64,000 bases of DNA, taken from Paguma larvata (taxonomy: Eukaryota > Chordata > Mammalia > Carnivora > Viverridae). Position numbers and translations under genes: made by a program. The stretch is from the NCBI GenBank assembly GCA_030068075.1, contig CM057826.1, positions 73,071,312 through 73,135,311 of the forward strand, given 5' to 3'. Positions 11,293 to 23,187 of the stretch are shown one piece after another. The notes under the pieces were generated by a model, which saw nothing but the letters and a program-made list of their open reading frames with translations, ran no database searches and was not told the DNA's origin. Positions within the stretch are counted from its first letter, which is position 1. Each line of letters opens with the position of its first letter.

Positions 11293-11479
11293 CCAAATTG
11301 TTTTCTTTGATAACTTGGAACACATTTCACCTTTAGATTGGCCTTCTTTTAATTCCAAATGATTCAGTTTCTTCCTTTCCTTCCATCCAATTCTAAGTGA
11401 GATTTCGAGGTTAAAGGAAGCTTTCAGTAAATCCTGTCAACATCTTCACAAAATAAGATCAATATGATGATACATAAGC

Positions 11480-11830
11480 CATTGCTATTTTCCCTTAAAA
11501 ATTATTCTTAATGATGAGAATGCCCTTTATTAACAAGATTACAGAAGCAGTTAATTTGCATAAGCACACTAACAGGGAGTTAGAGAGGATAGCTCTTCAT
11601 CTTCATGGGGGAGGAAAAGTGCAAATAACAATAAGCTCCATAGGCTATGTGCATGGTCTAATCACAGGGTCGAGCATGTCACTTTATTAATTAACATATA
11701 AATAGCTGCTATTTAAAGCTCTGTCCCTGGATGAATCCCTGCAAGATACATCAACTCGATATTCCAGTTAATGAGATGGCATTGCAGAATATTATAGAAA
11801 ATGAGAATCTCTGTTAGGACACAGGGAAAT
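11480..11830. promoter_or_regulatory. Candidate conserved non-coding element / enhancer
   Basis: Repeat-free block with an octamer-like TTAATTTGCATAAG (11551-11564), TTATTAATTAACA (11684-11696), a MEF2-like ATATAAATAGC and CAGTTAATGAGATG. This combination of POU, homeodomain and MEF2-like sites is typical of developmental enhancers, but conservation and activity are not testable here. Confidence 0.35.
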
Positions 11831-13039
11831 AGGAGGAAACGGTGAAGAGTATGGCAGATGTCTTCGTCAGACAGAGAGCTGTACGACGGACACCCAGATC
11901 CACTTTGACTGAAATAGACTTGGGGAATAGGAAGTGAGCCAGGACAGTGTGGGGGACATAGTTGTATATGAAAGTATTTGCTTAATGCTTTTGTGTAGTT
12001 TGATGGGATTTATTTTTACAACAGGATCCTAGCCAGGGTCATTTCATTTGAAGAGAACTGTATCTGACAGAATAGGAAAGAAGATATGCATGGTATCTTT
12101 TATCTTACAAAATATTTTAAACTAAATAATTGCTAACTTTTCTTGAAAACCAGCTTGTTAGACATTGTTCTGCTCTCTTAAATATCATAAACCAAGCAAT
12201 ATATTTTCAAGAAATATATATTTACATAAATATTATAAAACATATAATATACAAAATTATATATATATACACACACATACACACTTATATATAAAACCAT
12301 GCTCCACAAAATATGGAATGATTTAGTTTTTAGCCAAAAAATTACTATTATTTTTCCTGGCCAACAAAAGTAAGTGTGATCTTTAGCAACATTTTTGTAC
12401 TAAAAAATGAAGACAAACAGGAATGTCCCTACCAGACTAAATTTGGAACATTTAGCTAACATTATCTTATTATTTTCTCCAGCTACATTCTCTTAAAAAC
12501 TATACCGAGTTTAAAAAATGTATATTTTATATAACTTTAATTATATAAATTAAATATATAATTATATATATTGAGATTTTTATACTATTTTATATAAATA
12601 ATCTTTTCTGATTCTATATACCATCTTATAAAAGAAAAATATTTTATTTCATAGCAATAGTTGCATATAGATGTTTACTATATATGTTAGCACTATGCAA
12701 GTTAGATTTTGTTTAATAATTCTACTTTTAAGTAATATTTCCCTGCACTCGTAAATGGGTCATTAAGCCTGCTATTAGCCAATACTACTTAATTAGCTTA
12801 ATAAGTTTTGCCTAATATAAATCTTATAATTAGAGAATAAATTTTTTCAATAATTAAAAAGGTATACACTATAGACCTCCTTATAATTACATAAGTTTTT
12901 ATAGGTCCTTTTGGAAACACAAATTGCTCAGTGCTAATTGAACATAAAGAAGTGGGTATAGGCTTAGTTAATATTTTTGAATTATATGATGTTGACATAT
13001 CTGTAGTTTGGATCTGCATTTTTTTCATCACAGAACCTT
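11831..13039. other. AT-rich unique sequence
   Basis: Contains short (TA)n and (CA)n tracts around 12240-12290 and 12520-12600. No gene or named transposon is seen. Confidence 0.5.
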
Positions 13040-13340
13040 CTTCAAAAAGTAAAAATGAGACATCCCTTATTAGCGTCCAGATTTGATTCAGATTTCAACA
13101 GCCATACACGTTTCATCGTCATTTCTATTAGGAATGAACCCACTTCATTGTAACAAGTTATTTTTTAATGTCAGTGCCTAATTTTGCACATGAGATTGAA
13201 TGACAGAGTGTTCATTTAAGAACGGCTTCCAATATTTATTCCATTAGTACAGGCAGGTTCAACGTTTAACTTGTTGAGTGTGGAATCAGACTTGATTACA
13301 CTTAACATTGCTTCTGGCCTGGATATTCTGATTCTAGGTA
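13040..13340. promoter_or_regulatory. Candidate conserved non-coding element
   Basis: Repeat-free sequence of moderate GC within an AT-rich region, including CATACACGTTTCATCGTCAT and CTTGATTACACTTAAC. It retains several CpGs where neighbours have lost most, a hint only. No coding signal is present. Confidence 0.22.
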
Positions 13341-13814
13341 GATATGTTGAAAAAATATTATTATATACCAAGAATGTGACATTTAAAAAATTTTACTGAT
13401 ATAAACATTTTAAATTTCACCTAGGCCAATTTTTCTATGGTTTTTATATATTATGGCTTCTCTTATAATATTTTTTGTCCTTGAAACAATCTTCAGTTCT
13501 ATATCTTTCAAGTAATTATTTCTCCTCCTTTCTTTCAAAAACATGTACTCTTCATACTCCCTAATAACTCTGCGTTTAATATTTGCATGGATATGCTTAG
13601 CTACAAGCATTAAATGTGTTGTTTCTTCTTTACTTCCTACATCATGGGTCTGAACAAGTAGAAAGAATAAAGAAAAGCTCAGAGTAGATTTCTATTATCC
13701 CATCAATAAATACTACATAAACCATCATCACTTTTTTCGTAGCTAGTTAAATCAACACATTGTAACAATATTCTGCATATGTTATGTATCAGTTTAAATG
13801 CCTACTCAAATTAA

Positions 13815-13975
13815 AGTATGTATTAATACCTTGTTTTCGACATACAATGAGGCAAATGCTATCATTGTTTACATTTTACAGATAAGGAAACAGGCAGAAA
13901 ATGCTTGCATGACTTTCTGAAGACCATTCTCTTGAACTCGTGCTCTGAATCACCACCCCGTAATACGTTAACTTC
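13815..13975 (-). mobile_element. MIR SINE fragment
   Basis: Antisense MIR core: CATTTTACAGATAAGGAAAC, then GCATGACTTTCTGAAGACC, then CTTGAACTCGTGCTCTGAAT. It is highly diverged, as expected for this ancient mammalian SINE. Confidence 0.75.
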
Positions 13976-15790
13976 AGGTCATCTAGCCATTAACAATAGT
14001 TTCCTGAAACTGTATTTCCCAGATTTTGCTAATTTACTGCACCTGACTTAATTCCTGAGGATATTGGTTGTTATAAATTTGTCATTTCTTATTTCCCACT
14101 GTTGCTTCTTTCATATATGAAAAATATATTTCAAAGCTGACCCAATGTGAATTATACCACCTAAATTAAATGCTCTTCAGATAACTTCAGAGTAGTACTT
14201 TAAATGATATAATATTAGCTAGCAATTTATGGGTTGAATATAAAAAATTAGATGGAGTAAAACAGTTCCAACAATGCCTCTCCATTTTAATTATAAAACA
14301 TATCCTTTATTAACATTAAACTGTCAATGTGTCAGAAGTCTCGTATATAAGAAGGTGAAAACAAATCAACAGATTCTACTATATTTTACACCACGACTCA
14401 AGTCTGAGCGAGTTGAGGAAAAGGAATGTGACGATCTGTGCCCAGAAAAATTCAGTTTTTCTATTTGAATCACTCAGTCATGTTTCACCTAACAACTAAT
14501 AAGTCTGCGTAGCTAGCTTCGGTTATAAATCCATTTCTCTAGGACCTGTGTAAATTTTGACACTGGACCATCATACAGACCTGGATCCTTGATTTACTTT
14601 CCCTGGCTTGGTGAATACATGTAATCAACTGCTATGAGTTCCTATGGAAAAGGGAATTGCAAGTTCACTCTCTGCGTATTTACCTGTTCTCTCTCTTTTT
14701 TTTTTAAACTCTCCCTTTTAAGTTCTTTTCTACTTTCTGCTTTCTCTAAGAACATGTCAAATAATTTCTACACATACTCTCGGCTCTCCAGCAAGGAGAT
14801 ACAATATAAATCATTAAAACGTTTACAAAGGTGATCTGGAAAGAAAACCGTGAGAACATGCTCCTTTTAACAAGCCTAGTTATCTTACCTCTTTGTTACA
14901 GTGTTACAGTGATTGCATTAGCTGTATTATACTCTAACAGATTTAAAAGTATACATATTGAAGGAAATTTAACATGGAACCAAAGGCCTTTGGTGTGTAT
15001 GTGCCCCTGTCCATGTGTACAAAATCAAGTGACAAATCCTACGCAGAAAATCTAAATGTGGCATACCATTTATTTCTAAAATCATGGAGCTTATTTTTGA
15101 GAGTCTTGCACTGAAGAGTCACATGATTTACAGTTCACCAGAGTCTCTAGCAATGCAATATAAATACTTCATAAAACATTCTGTTGAGAGTATTAGCATT
15201 TTGAGATACAGCAGAAATTATTTATATGCCCTTCCTTTTGGTAAACAATTTTTGTCAGTAAATATGAAGACATGAAGGACTCATATGTTTGGTTTATAGT
15301 TGGGATCTTGTTTGGGAATTTACTATAAGCTGAGGCTTTGCCTGCTGAGATTCTGTTACATCTTCGTTGCAACAGAAGCAAATTTTTTTTTTTTTTTATA
15401 TCTCAAGATTAGTACCATTAGGAAATGCCATGTATTTTGCAATTTGGGTTTGTTCTAAGGCATCTTTTACAAATCTTCTATATTTTAAGAAGTTAACCAT
15501 TTCCTATGGGCCAGAAACACATTTTCCTTCTTCACCAATTTCAGAAAAGAAAGAAACCCACATATGTGAGATTGGGGGAGGATGAAAACTACCAAATAAA
15601 CATACACATCCTACCCAGACTAATTAATTTTCAATATAATTAAATATTTACATATAATATAGAGAAATAGATGCTTCTAGTTTCCCCCATCATCCTTAAT
15701 CCCTTAAGCACATTGTATTTCTAAATTAACATCAATTTTAAGTGATTTCATTTAGTCATGACTTCAGGGAGGATAGGATGAGGAAAGTTG
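13976..15790. other. Unique intergenic sequence
   Basis: Several open frames of 60-74 codons occur, without splice-site context or coding bias. A T15 run lies at 15383-15397. No gene is recognised. Confidence 0.5.
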
Positions 15791-15794
15791 GCTC

Positions 15795-16070
15795 TGCCCA
15801 ACAAACACTGATAAATACTTGCTCTAATCCCAAGAACAGGTTTAGTGCCATGGACACAAAAATGAAATACCATGTGGTGCTTGCCATTGGAGTACTTTTA
15901 AGCTAGTAGAAAGAAAAACAATGTGCACATCATAATGGAAATAAGTCAAAAATAATTGTTATGTCAATAAAATAAAAACAATTGTTATGGAAAAATGATA
16001 TTGCAGAAAATGAGGAAAGATTGTTTTAGAAAGAGAGAATTAGAAATTCCTTCATGAATTGAGTTAGTAT
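15795..16070 (-). mobile_element. Probable L2 3'-end fragment
   Basis: The order of weak blocks fits antisense L2 3' sequence: AACAAACACTGATAAATACT, then a cargo-like CAGGTTTAGTGCCATGGACA, then GGAGTACTTTTAAGCTAGTA, then AGAAAATGAGGAAAG. Divergence is high. Confidence 0.5.
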
Positions 16071-16362
16071 GTCAGTGACCAAGAGTTTCTAACATATGCC
16101 CAACTTAAAATGTTTAGGGCAAAGATAATTCTATTCATGATGCCAAAGTAAACATAAATCAATATTTTTTCCTAATTCAATGTATTGTTTTAATATATAT
16201 TCTTCCAGACTCTTTTCTTGATTCTAAAGAGTTATGGGAATAACAAGACAACATGATCTACAAATGCTTTACATTTGTTAGTAATTTAAGTTTATATTTA
16301 AATTTATCATCACCTTTATAATTTGGATATTAATACATGATATATTTAAAGTGCTAAATCCA

Positions 16363-16499
16363 GGGGCGCTTGGGTGGCTCTGTCAGTTGAGCATCTGACT
16401 TTAGCTTAGGTCATGGTCTCACAGCTCATGAGTTGTAGCCCCTCATTGGGCTTTGTGCTCACAGCTCAAGGCCTGGAGCCTGCTTTGGATTCCTCTCTC

Positions 16500-16533
<34 letters not shown>

Positions 16534-16600
16534 CCCCCCCCCACTCACACTCTGTCTCTCTTTCAAAAATAAATAAACACTAATAAGTTTTTTTAATATA
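16363..16600 (+). mobile_element. CAN-SINE
   Basis: Head GGGGCGCTTGGGTGGCTCTG, an expanded CT tract plus a C9 run (16495-16541), and an AAATAAATAAACACTAAT tail. A perfect 15-bp TSD, AAAGTGCTAAATCCA, is at 16348-16362 and 16601-16615. Confidence 0.97.
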
Positions 16601-16615
16601 AAAGTGCTAAATCCA

Positions 16616-17763
16616 AATTTTTTCTATGTCATAATTTTTACTTTTTATCAGTTTAATTTCCTCTGTGTCCAGATAATACTCAGAAGCATTATATATGCAC
16701 TGAATGAAAAGGAAAAGTCTGTCATTAGGTCTAAATATCTGAAGATACTATAGAAAAGTCCACTTCTCCATCCTGTCTTCCAGATCAGTTCAGAGATGAT
16801 CATTTAATAGACACCTAAATATACAGGTACCTCTATCTCAGTGTGACTATGGCTTTCTAGATAGATTTGAAACTTGAGAGAATTATTGGTTGGTTTGAGT
16901 TTTGCTTTTGCTTTTTTTTTATATAAAAAACTAACATGTCCAGCATCCATCAGGTAGATAATTTTTGTGCTTGTCACATCCTACTAGTCTATAGACAAGA
17001 AAAATCACATCTTATTCTTTCTTAATATTAAACAACTAAACATGAAACTAAAATCAAACAAAATTACAACCAAAAACAAAACAAAAGCAAAAACTCTCTT
17101 CTTTTCCAGTTTTGCTATTATTGTTGTTTGGTTTTGCATAGATTGATCTTCTTAGATTAATAGGTTATAGAATGAAACAGTTTATAAACTTTTTTAAACA
17201 CTATACTTATGGCCCTTAACAACAACAACAACAACAAACATCAAATCTTGTTATCTTTACCTTATGAGGGAGAGTTGCAGATAAAGATCTCTCAAAAGTA
17301 AGGTCTCTGTGGAACATGACTCATCTCTTTTTTATGAAGGACCTAAAGACAGAATATTTGAAATTTCAAACTGCTTTGATGGTTGAATCAGTGGTGTGGA
17401 AAAGCCTGCACATAAGAACGATGTCAGAATCATGATATTGAAGACTACTATTGATCCACTTGTGTGGGAGTCTTGAGCAATGTACCTATAATCTTTCAGT
17501 GGCTTCTGTACGAATTATAAGTTCTGTACGACCTCGAATCTCAAGGAAACTCGAAACATCATCCTTGTCTGTACTTAGAATTTACTTATTTATGTGCTTA
17601 TTTGTGATTTGGTCCACAACAGAAGTGTTTCAAAGACAGCATCCAGTGGTTGGAATGTTAACTATTCCACTGGGAAGAATAATGGGATGTGGAATAAAGA
17701 TAAGTAATTCTATGTACTTGGGTGATTTACTTAGCAATTTTGTAACCAGTTCTATTTTCCTCC
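16616..17763. other. Unique intergenic sequence
   Basis: Only a short (AAC)n at 17218-17236 is recognisable. Confidence 0.5.
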
Positions 17764-17767
17764 AAAA

Positions 17768-17830
<63 letters not shown>

Positions 17831-17967
17831 AGGGAGGGAGGGAGGGAGGGAGGGAGGAAGGAAGGAAGGAAGGAAGGAAGGAAGGAAGGAAGGAAGGAAG
17901 GAAGGAAGGAAGGAAGGAAGGAAGGAAGGAAGGAAGGAAGGAAGGAAGGAAGGAAGGAAGGAAGGAA

Positions 17968-18025
<58 letters not shown>

Positions 18026-18054
18026 AAAGAAAAGAAAAGAAAAGAAAAGAAAAA
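17764..18054. repeat. 291-bp uninterrupted polypurine tract
   Basis: Ordered blocks are (GAAA)n, (GA)n, (GGGA)n, then (GGAA)n for about 115 bp, then (GAAA)n and (AAAAG)n, with no pyrimidine across the whole tract. Eight GGG runs with single-A spacers lie at 17824-17854. The 209-residue plus-strand and 120-residue minus-strand open frames crossing it are low-complexity artefacts. Confidence 0.98.
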
Positions 18055-19465
18055 CAAAAACAAAAAGACTAAACTTCTAAACCTCTGGGTATTTACATTT
18101 TCTTGTAAGATCATAAAGGCAATAGCATGCTTACAGTGGTTTCTAGACTTGGTGCTAAAATCTGTGATTTAGGAAACAATCAACATTTAAATACGGAAAA
18201 TTAGAACATAAAATAACTTGTTGTCACATAAATTATATTTATGATATACTACTGTAGCTATGTTATGCATAGGCATGCCCTCATTTAAAATTGGGTTGCA
18301 TGAATATTGTTTATGCTTTGACAATATGCATGCTTCTTTTTTGATATAAAAAGATCCTAAATGCTTTTTGCATATTCCATAAGCACGTCCTACAGAGCTC
18401 TTAGTAATAAAGCACTGACTTAAAGGTTAGAAGAGTTGCCATAAATTTGTGACTGTGCCCCACTCTGCTCCTCTACTTTCATGACTGTAGGCACTTAATT
18501 CTTTGGGACAAATAACATGGAATGGGAAAAGACAATCTATTCTGGACTAATGCAGGGACATAATACTGCAATACTGACACATGCTTAATGCATAGGTATT
18601 GAATAATGGTATAGCTCACAATTTATTAACATAATATTTCTAGTCACTTTTTCCTATACCATGTTATATTTTGGTATTTCTCCCATTTAACAGAATTTGT
18701 GAGAATATCCCTAATTAAAATTCTTAGGGCACTGTTCATGTTTCTTTCACGGGCGGCTACTGGATCAAAACCATTATAACTAAACCTGGCCCTGCTTATT
18801 ATACCTTTTAATCAAAAAGACCATTAAAAAAAAAAGTCGTTTTACTGACAATGATTTTAGGTATGATATATTGTAGGATATTTAAATTGGGGTTGCACTA
18901 TTTATAGGATGTCTCTACTTTAGGTAAGAATTATGGAATAAGATGGTGTGAGGTACTGATATCCTAAGAATACCAAAGCAGAGATGGCCTGTTGATAACA
19001 AACTTTCTATATTCTCCAGTTGGCCAAGTTTCACATATGGCTTAAATTATTTTCTCTCATTTTCTTTCTCTGCCCTTCTCTCTCTCCTAAATATGTAAAT
19101 CGAATGTGCTGACACTAAGTCTTAAAAATTATACAAACTTCTCACTTACAATAAACCTTTTCAGCATCAAAATTTTTCAGGCATATTCAAAAAGTTGGCT
19201 TTGTGAAACTTGAGAGATGTCTGGGTGAAAAACTTTTGTTTTTTTAACCAGTCTTTAATCTTCCTCTCAGGGTAAATATTGCATTGCCCTCCCCCCCTCC
19301 TCCTCCCTGTCAAAAACCCCTGCCTTTTTCCTTCCAAGTTCACCATTCTCTCCACTGCTACGGTAACACCCATCAATAAGAGTTCACAGGTCTCTGGTAC
19401 TTTTCAGTTTATGAAGTGATGATAGCACTACATTTAATGGAGTTAACTACCCTGGTGGTGAGTTA
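18055..19465. other. Unique sequence with a possible MIR remnant
   Basis: Around 18405-18530 the order of blocks faintly resembles sense MIR (AAAGGTTAGAAGAGTTGCC, then GGCACTTAATTCTTTGGG), but too weakly for a separate call. The rest is unrecognised. Confidence 0.4.
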
Positions 19466-19469
19466 AAAA

Positions 19470-19590
19470 GTTAGCATCTCTATGTTGTGTAGATGGGGAG
19501 GCTGAAATTCAGATTGCTTAGTGAGTGGTAGAGCTGAAACTAGAATCCATATCTAGTACTAATTTCGATGCTCTTCGCATTGTTGCTACA
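19470..19590 (-). mobile_element. MIR SINE fragment
   Basis: Antisense MIR core: ATGGGGAGGCTGAAATTCAG, then TTAGTGAGTGGTAGAGCTG, then AACTAGAATCCATATCTAGT. Ancient and truncated. Confidence 0.75.
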
Positions 19591-19762
19591 GAGCCTGTCA
19601 CGCCCATCCTGTGCTCATGCTAACCCTAGAATTGTAGAACTGGAATTGTCCCGGGGTCATCTCAGTACCTCTGCTTAAATGTATGCCCTCTTTATGAAAA
19701 TTAGAAAAAAATGTGCTCTCACATGGACCCTGCTGGTGAACTACTTGTCTAGCAAAAAACGT

Positions 19763-19786
19763 TGTGTGTATGTGTGTGTGTGTGTG
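19763..19786. repeat. (TG)n microsatellite
   Basis: 24 bp of TG with one TA interruption. Confidence 0.9.
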
Positions 19787-20379
19787 CAAAGAAAAAAATC
19801 TGGCTTCTGCTCTGGTAAGCAGTGACCCAGCCTGTTAATGGCATAACCAAAGCAAGTAAGAGAGCATTAGGTCTCTGACTGAGTCTTAAAAACAGGGGCT
19901 TCCCTTCCCACTGCCTTTGTTGCATTCCGGCCCTGCTCATCTCCGTTCTGCTCAGCATAATCTTGTACCTCACCACATTCAACACCTTACCAAGATAAAA
20001 ATAAACTTGTTCTCAATTTCTGTATTCTAAAACCTTGTCAGTGACTATCAGATCTATTGCTCCCTCTGATATCTGCTTTTTCATTTTAAAACAGTTAAGA
20101 CATTTTTGAAAGTATAAATGGGAATATATATGAACAAAACACAAATTTATGAAGATAGAAAAATAGATTTTACCATAATTAGATTCCCATCAAAAGAACT
20201 GGAGGATCAAAAGATTAGGTACAAATCAAGGATATGGGCATTCCTTATGCTTCAGTCATTAATTTTTTTTAATTTTACCCTTTCAATCTCCAACTTCCTT
20301 TTTCTGTGCACATCTTTGATGTCTTTGAAAGATTTAGTGTAATTCTGTGTATTTGGAAAACAACATAATTGATGGGTTA

Positions 20380-20860
20380 TTTGTATAAACAAATCCACAT
20401 TAATGCAAAGTTAGAAATATGTTACAAATGAGCCTGATTTCTCAAGTTTGCTTTCTCAGATGTGACTGGTAATTGGTCTTAAGGAACAACTCACTATTTC
20501 CCTTTCAAGAGACTTATGACAGTTGAGCAGCAATCAGGAATGAATAAACCCAAAGGCGGAGAACAATCTCGCACACCCAAGAGCAAATAATTGCAACATT
20601 CATTTCTAAAATCTGTAGCAAAGCTTTGAACAGATTCTCTTAAACTCTGTTATGGCATATACTGCAATATGGGCTCTATAAAGATGAAATACAACAGCTC
20701 ACTTTTGCCAAATTAAATGTAGACTTTAAGTTTTTAAGTCAAACAACTGCCTTGATTATAAAGTCAATATAATACTCAAAACAAACATCAAGAATATATC
20801 AAATGTGTCCATGTGCTATGCAGCAGCCATACCTTCAGTGAAATAAAAATGCAGAGGAAT
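20380..20860. promoter_or_regulatory. Candidate conserved non-coding element
   Basis: Repeat-free block containing CATTAATGCAAAG, AGCAATCAGGAATGAATAAA, CAAATAATTGCAACATTCAT and a CpG-containing AAAGGCGGAGAACAATCTCG. Motif density and absence of repeats suggest constrained regulatory DNA. No open frame or splice structure is convincing. Confidence 0.33.
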
Positions 20861-21072
20861 TAACATTTTAAAATCATTTTGAGAGGAAGTTAACTTTCTA
20901 GTGTTGAATACTATACAATTTTCGTATTTGACATCCACTCTCCTTTATGAATGTCAAATGGTTTCTGAAAATAATTTAAAAAATAAACAGGAAAAGGTAA
21001 AGCAGTATTTATTTACCAAGTTATCCAATAGCTATTAATATTTCACAGCATATATTAAAACAAAAGAAAATA

Positions 21073-21300
21073 GGGGCACCTAGGTGACTCGGTCGGTTAA
21101 GCATTCAACTCTTGATTTCTGCTCAGGTCATAATCTCACCGTTGGTGATTTTGAGCCCTGCATTGGGCTCTGGGCTGGCACTGCAGAGCCTGCTTGAAAT
21201 TCTCTCTCCCTCTCTCTATGCCCCTCTGTGCTTGGTTTCTCTCTCTTCTGTATCTCTGTCTGTCTCTCTCTCAAAATAGGAAGTAAACTTACAAAAAAAA
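21073..21300 (+). mobile_element. CAN-SINE
   Basis: Head GGGGCACCTAGGTGACTCGG, then GCTCAGGTCATAATCTCACC, CT-rich tract and A-tail. The flanks AAAAGAAAATA and AAAAGGAAATA could be a degraded TSD. Confidence 0.93.
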
Positions 21301-21467
21301 AGGAAATAAAAAAAAATATCTGCTTTCTAAGGATTTCAAATATTTTATTTCAGCATCACCAACACTATGGTTAGAAGAATAGTAAAAAGTATATATTGTT
21401 GGTGTTCAGTGTTTTCTAGAATCCTAAGATTTGTGGCTTAATGTATAAAGGGCCTCAATAGTGGAGA

Positions 21468-21468
<1 letters not shown>

Positions 21469-21520
<52 letters not shown>

Positions 21521-21600
21521 TATATAAAGTATATATATTTTATATATACATACATATATAAAAATAATATATATACATATGTGTATATATATATATTTTT
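21469..21600. repeat. Compound (TA)n(CA)n(TA)n microsatellite
   Basis: Alternating TA and CA dinucleotides with short interruptions. Overlapping open frames made of Tyr/Ile or Tyr/Thr/His repeats are artefacts. Confidence 0.95.
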
Positions 21601-21720
21601 TATTTTTACTTCGGCTGTCTATAAAGAGGATGTCAAAGTTAGGCAAGATAGAAATTAAGTTGACACACTACAAAAGCAATCTAGATGCTGTCAATTAGAA
21701 CAGTGACTTTGGTTTAAAAA

Positions 21721-21770
21721 TATATGTTATATGGTATGTAATACATATATTACATACCATATAACATATA
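21721..21770. repeat. Perfect AT-rich palindrome (23-bp arms, 4-nt loop)
   Basis: Arm 1 is 21721-21743, the spacer CATA is 21744-21747 and arm 2 is 21748-21770. The two arms are exact reverse complements. The arms contain TTATATGGTATGTAATA, so this is not merely a TA run. AT-rich sequence continues to about 21950. Confidence 0.95.
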
Positions 21771-21959
21771 ATACCATATAATTATATAAATATATAATTA
21801 TTATATAATATTAAAATCACATTAATATATTGATAATTTATAAAAGTATATCAATATTAATACATTGATGTGATGTTAATATATGCAAGTTTTATAAAAT
21901 ATATGTCACATAACATATAATAATTATACATAATATATATATCTTTAGCCATCATGTTT

Positions 21960-22684
21960 ATCAGAGTAGGCTAATTGTCAAAACAAGCAACCTCATAAAT
22001 TAAGGGACCAAACATAAGAAAACTTTATTTCATTTCCTGATTACATAATGGTCCATCGCAGATGTTATAGGCTGAGTAGTAGTTCCCTTCAAATTGTCAT
22101 TTTTGCTCTTGGGCTCCATCCTTTTTCATTCTGTCGATCTTTAAATTTGGGAAGTTCTTCATTTAGTGGTCAAACAACCTAAGTCCCCAAGAGCAGGAGG
22201 ACTGTGAATTGAGACTGTAACCAATAAACGTGTAAGAAATATGGAGTAGGAGCAGGAGGCAAGCTCCAGGTTCACACTAGTGAGGTTGTACAATGGAAAT
22301 ACTGGTGCCTCTTGATTTGGATCATTCTATCTCCATTACTCCTCTTGTCCTATCCCCAACAGCCCTTCCACGTCCTACTAGCCTTTTTCAGGAACCTCCC
22401 CTGCTTATCCCATGAGAAAGAATCTTCTGCCCTTTGCCCTTCATTTCATCTTGAAAATACTGATGCATTGGGCTGTTTTCCTCTTTAGCTAAGAGCAAAT
22501 AAAATTCCACTTAAAATATTTAATGTTCTTCAAGAGTAAGCCCAGGGGAGTTACACATAATGTTAACATACTCATTATATTAACAGGTGTCACACTTGCT
22601 TCTTGTGAAAATTAGCCCTGGCATCACTGTACTGAAAATGACATCTTGATGAGAAGATTCTCATTACATAGGGTCTCCACATTA
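21960..22684. other. Unassigned intergenic sequence
   Basis: Part of 22000-22300 may be an eroded LTR, but I could not assign it. No gene is seen. Confidence 0.4.
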
Positions 22685-22702
22685 GATGCAAACACTTTTT
22701 AA

Positions 22703-22917
22703 AACTTTTAAGTTTATTTATTTATTTAATTTCAGAGAGAGGGAGAGAGAGCATGTGCATGTGAATGAGGGAGGGCCAGAGTGAGAGGTAGAGAGAGAAT
22801 CCCAAGCAGGCTCCACATTGTTAGTGCAACACAGGGCTCAAACCCACAAACTGTGAGATGACTTGAGCAGAAATCAAAAGTTGGACACTTAATGGACTGA
22901 GTCACCCAAATGCCTCG
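22703..22917 (-). mobile_element. CAN-SINE
   Basis: Tail complement AAGTTTATTTATTTATTT at left, head complement CTGAGTCACCCAAATGCC at right. Near-perfect 18-bp TSD: GATGCAAACACTTTTTAA (22685-22702) versus GATGCAAATGCTTTTTAA (22918-22935). Confidence 0.96.
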
Positions 22918-23187
22918 GATGCAAATGCTTTTTAATAATTGCAATGGATGGATGACTCCATTTCACCACCTACAAATATTATCTTTTCCCTCTGCCTTTC
23001 TGCCTTAATAGAAAGGGGATGGGACTCTCCACTCATTTTGCTATACAAGAAAAACCTGAAAATTGAGATCTCTGTACAGTTATACAACTGGGTGCTAGGA
23101 CAGATAAAATGTGTAGAGAATAGAGGTTGGAACTTTGAGAATATTTTGAAATTCTACCAGAAAAATGTCTACTCTATCCTCTCCCCT

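Noticed and set aside
17451..18114. 209-codon plus-strand and 120-codon minus-strand open frames, the former the longest in the window
   Set aside because: Most of each product is Lys/Glu/Arg/Gly or Ser/Phe/Leu repeats read from the polypurine microsatellite. The first 100 codons show no domain.
21455..21658. Tyr/Ile/Thr/His-rich open frames on both strands
   Set aside because: Translation of (TA)n/(CA)n microsatellite.
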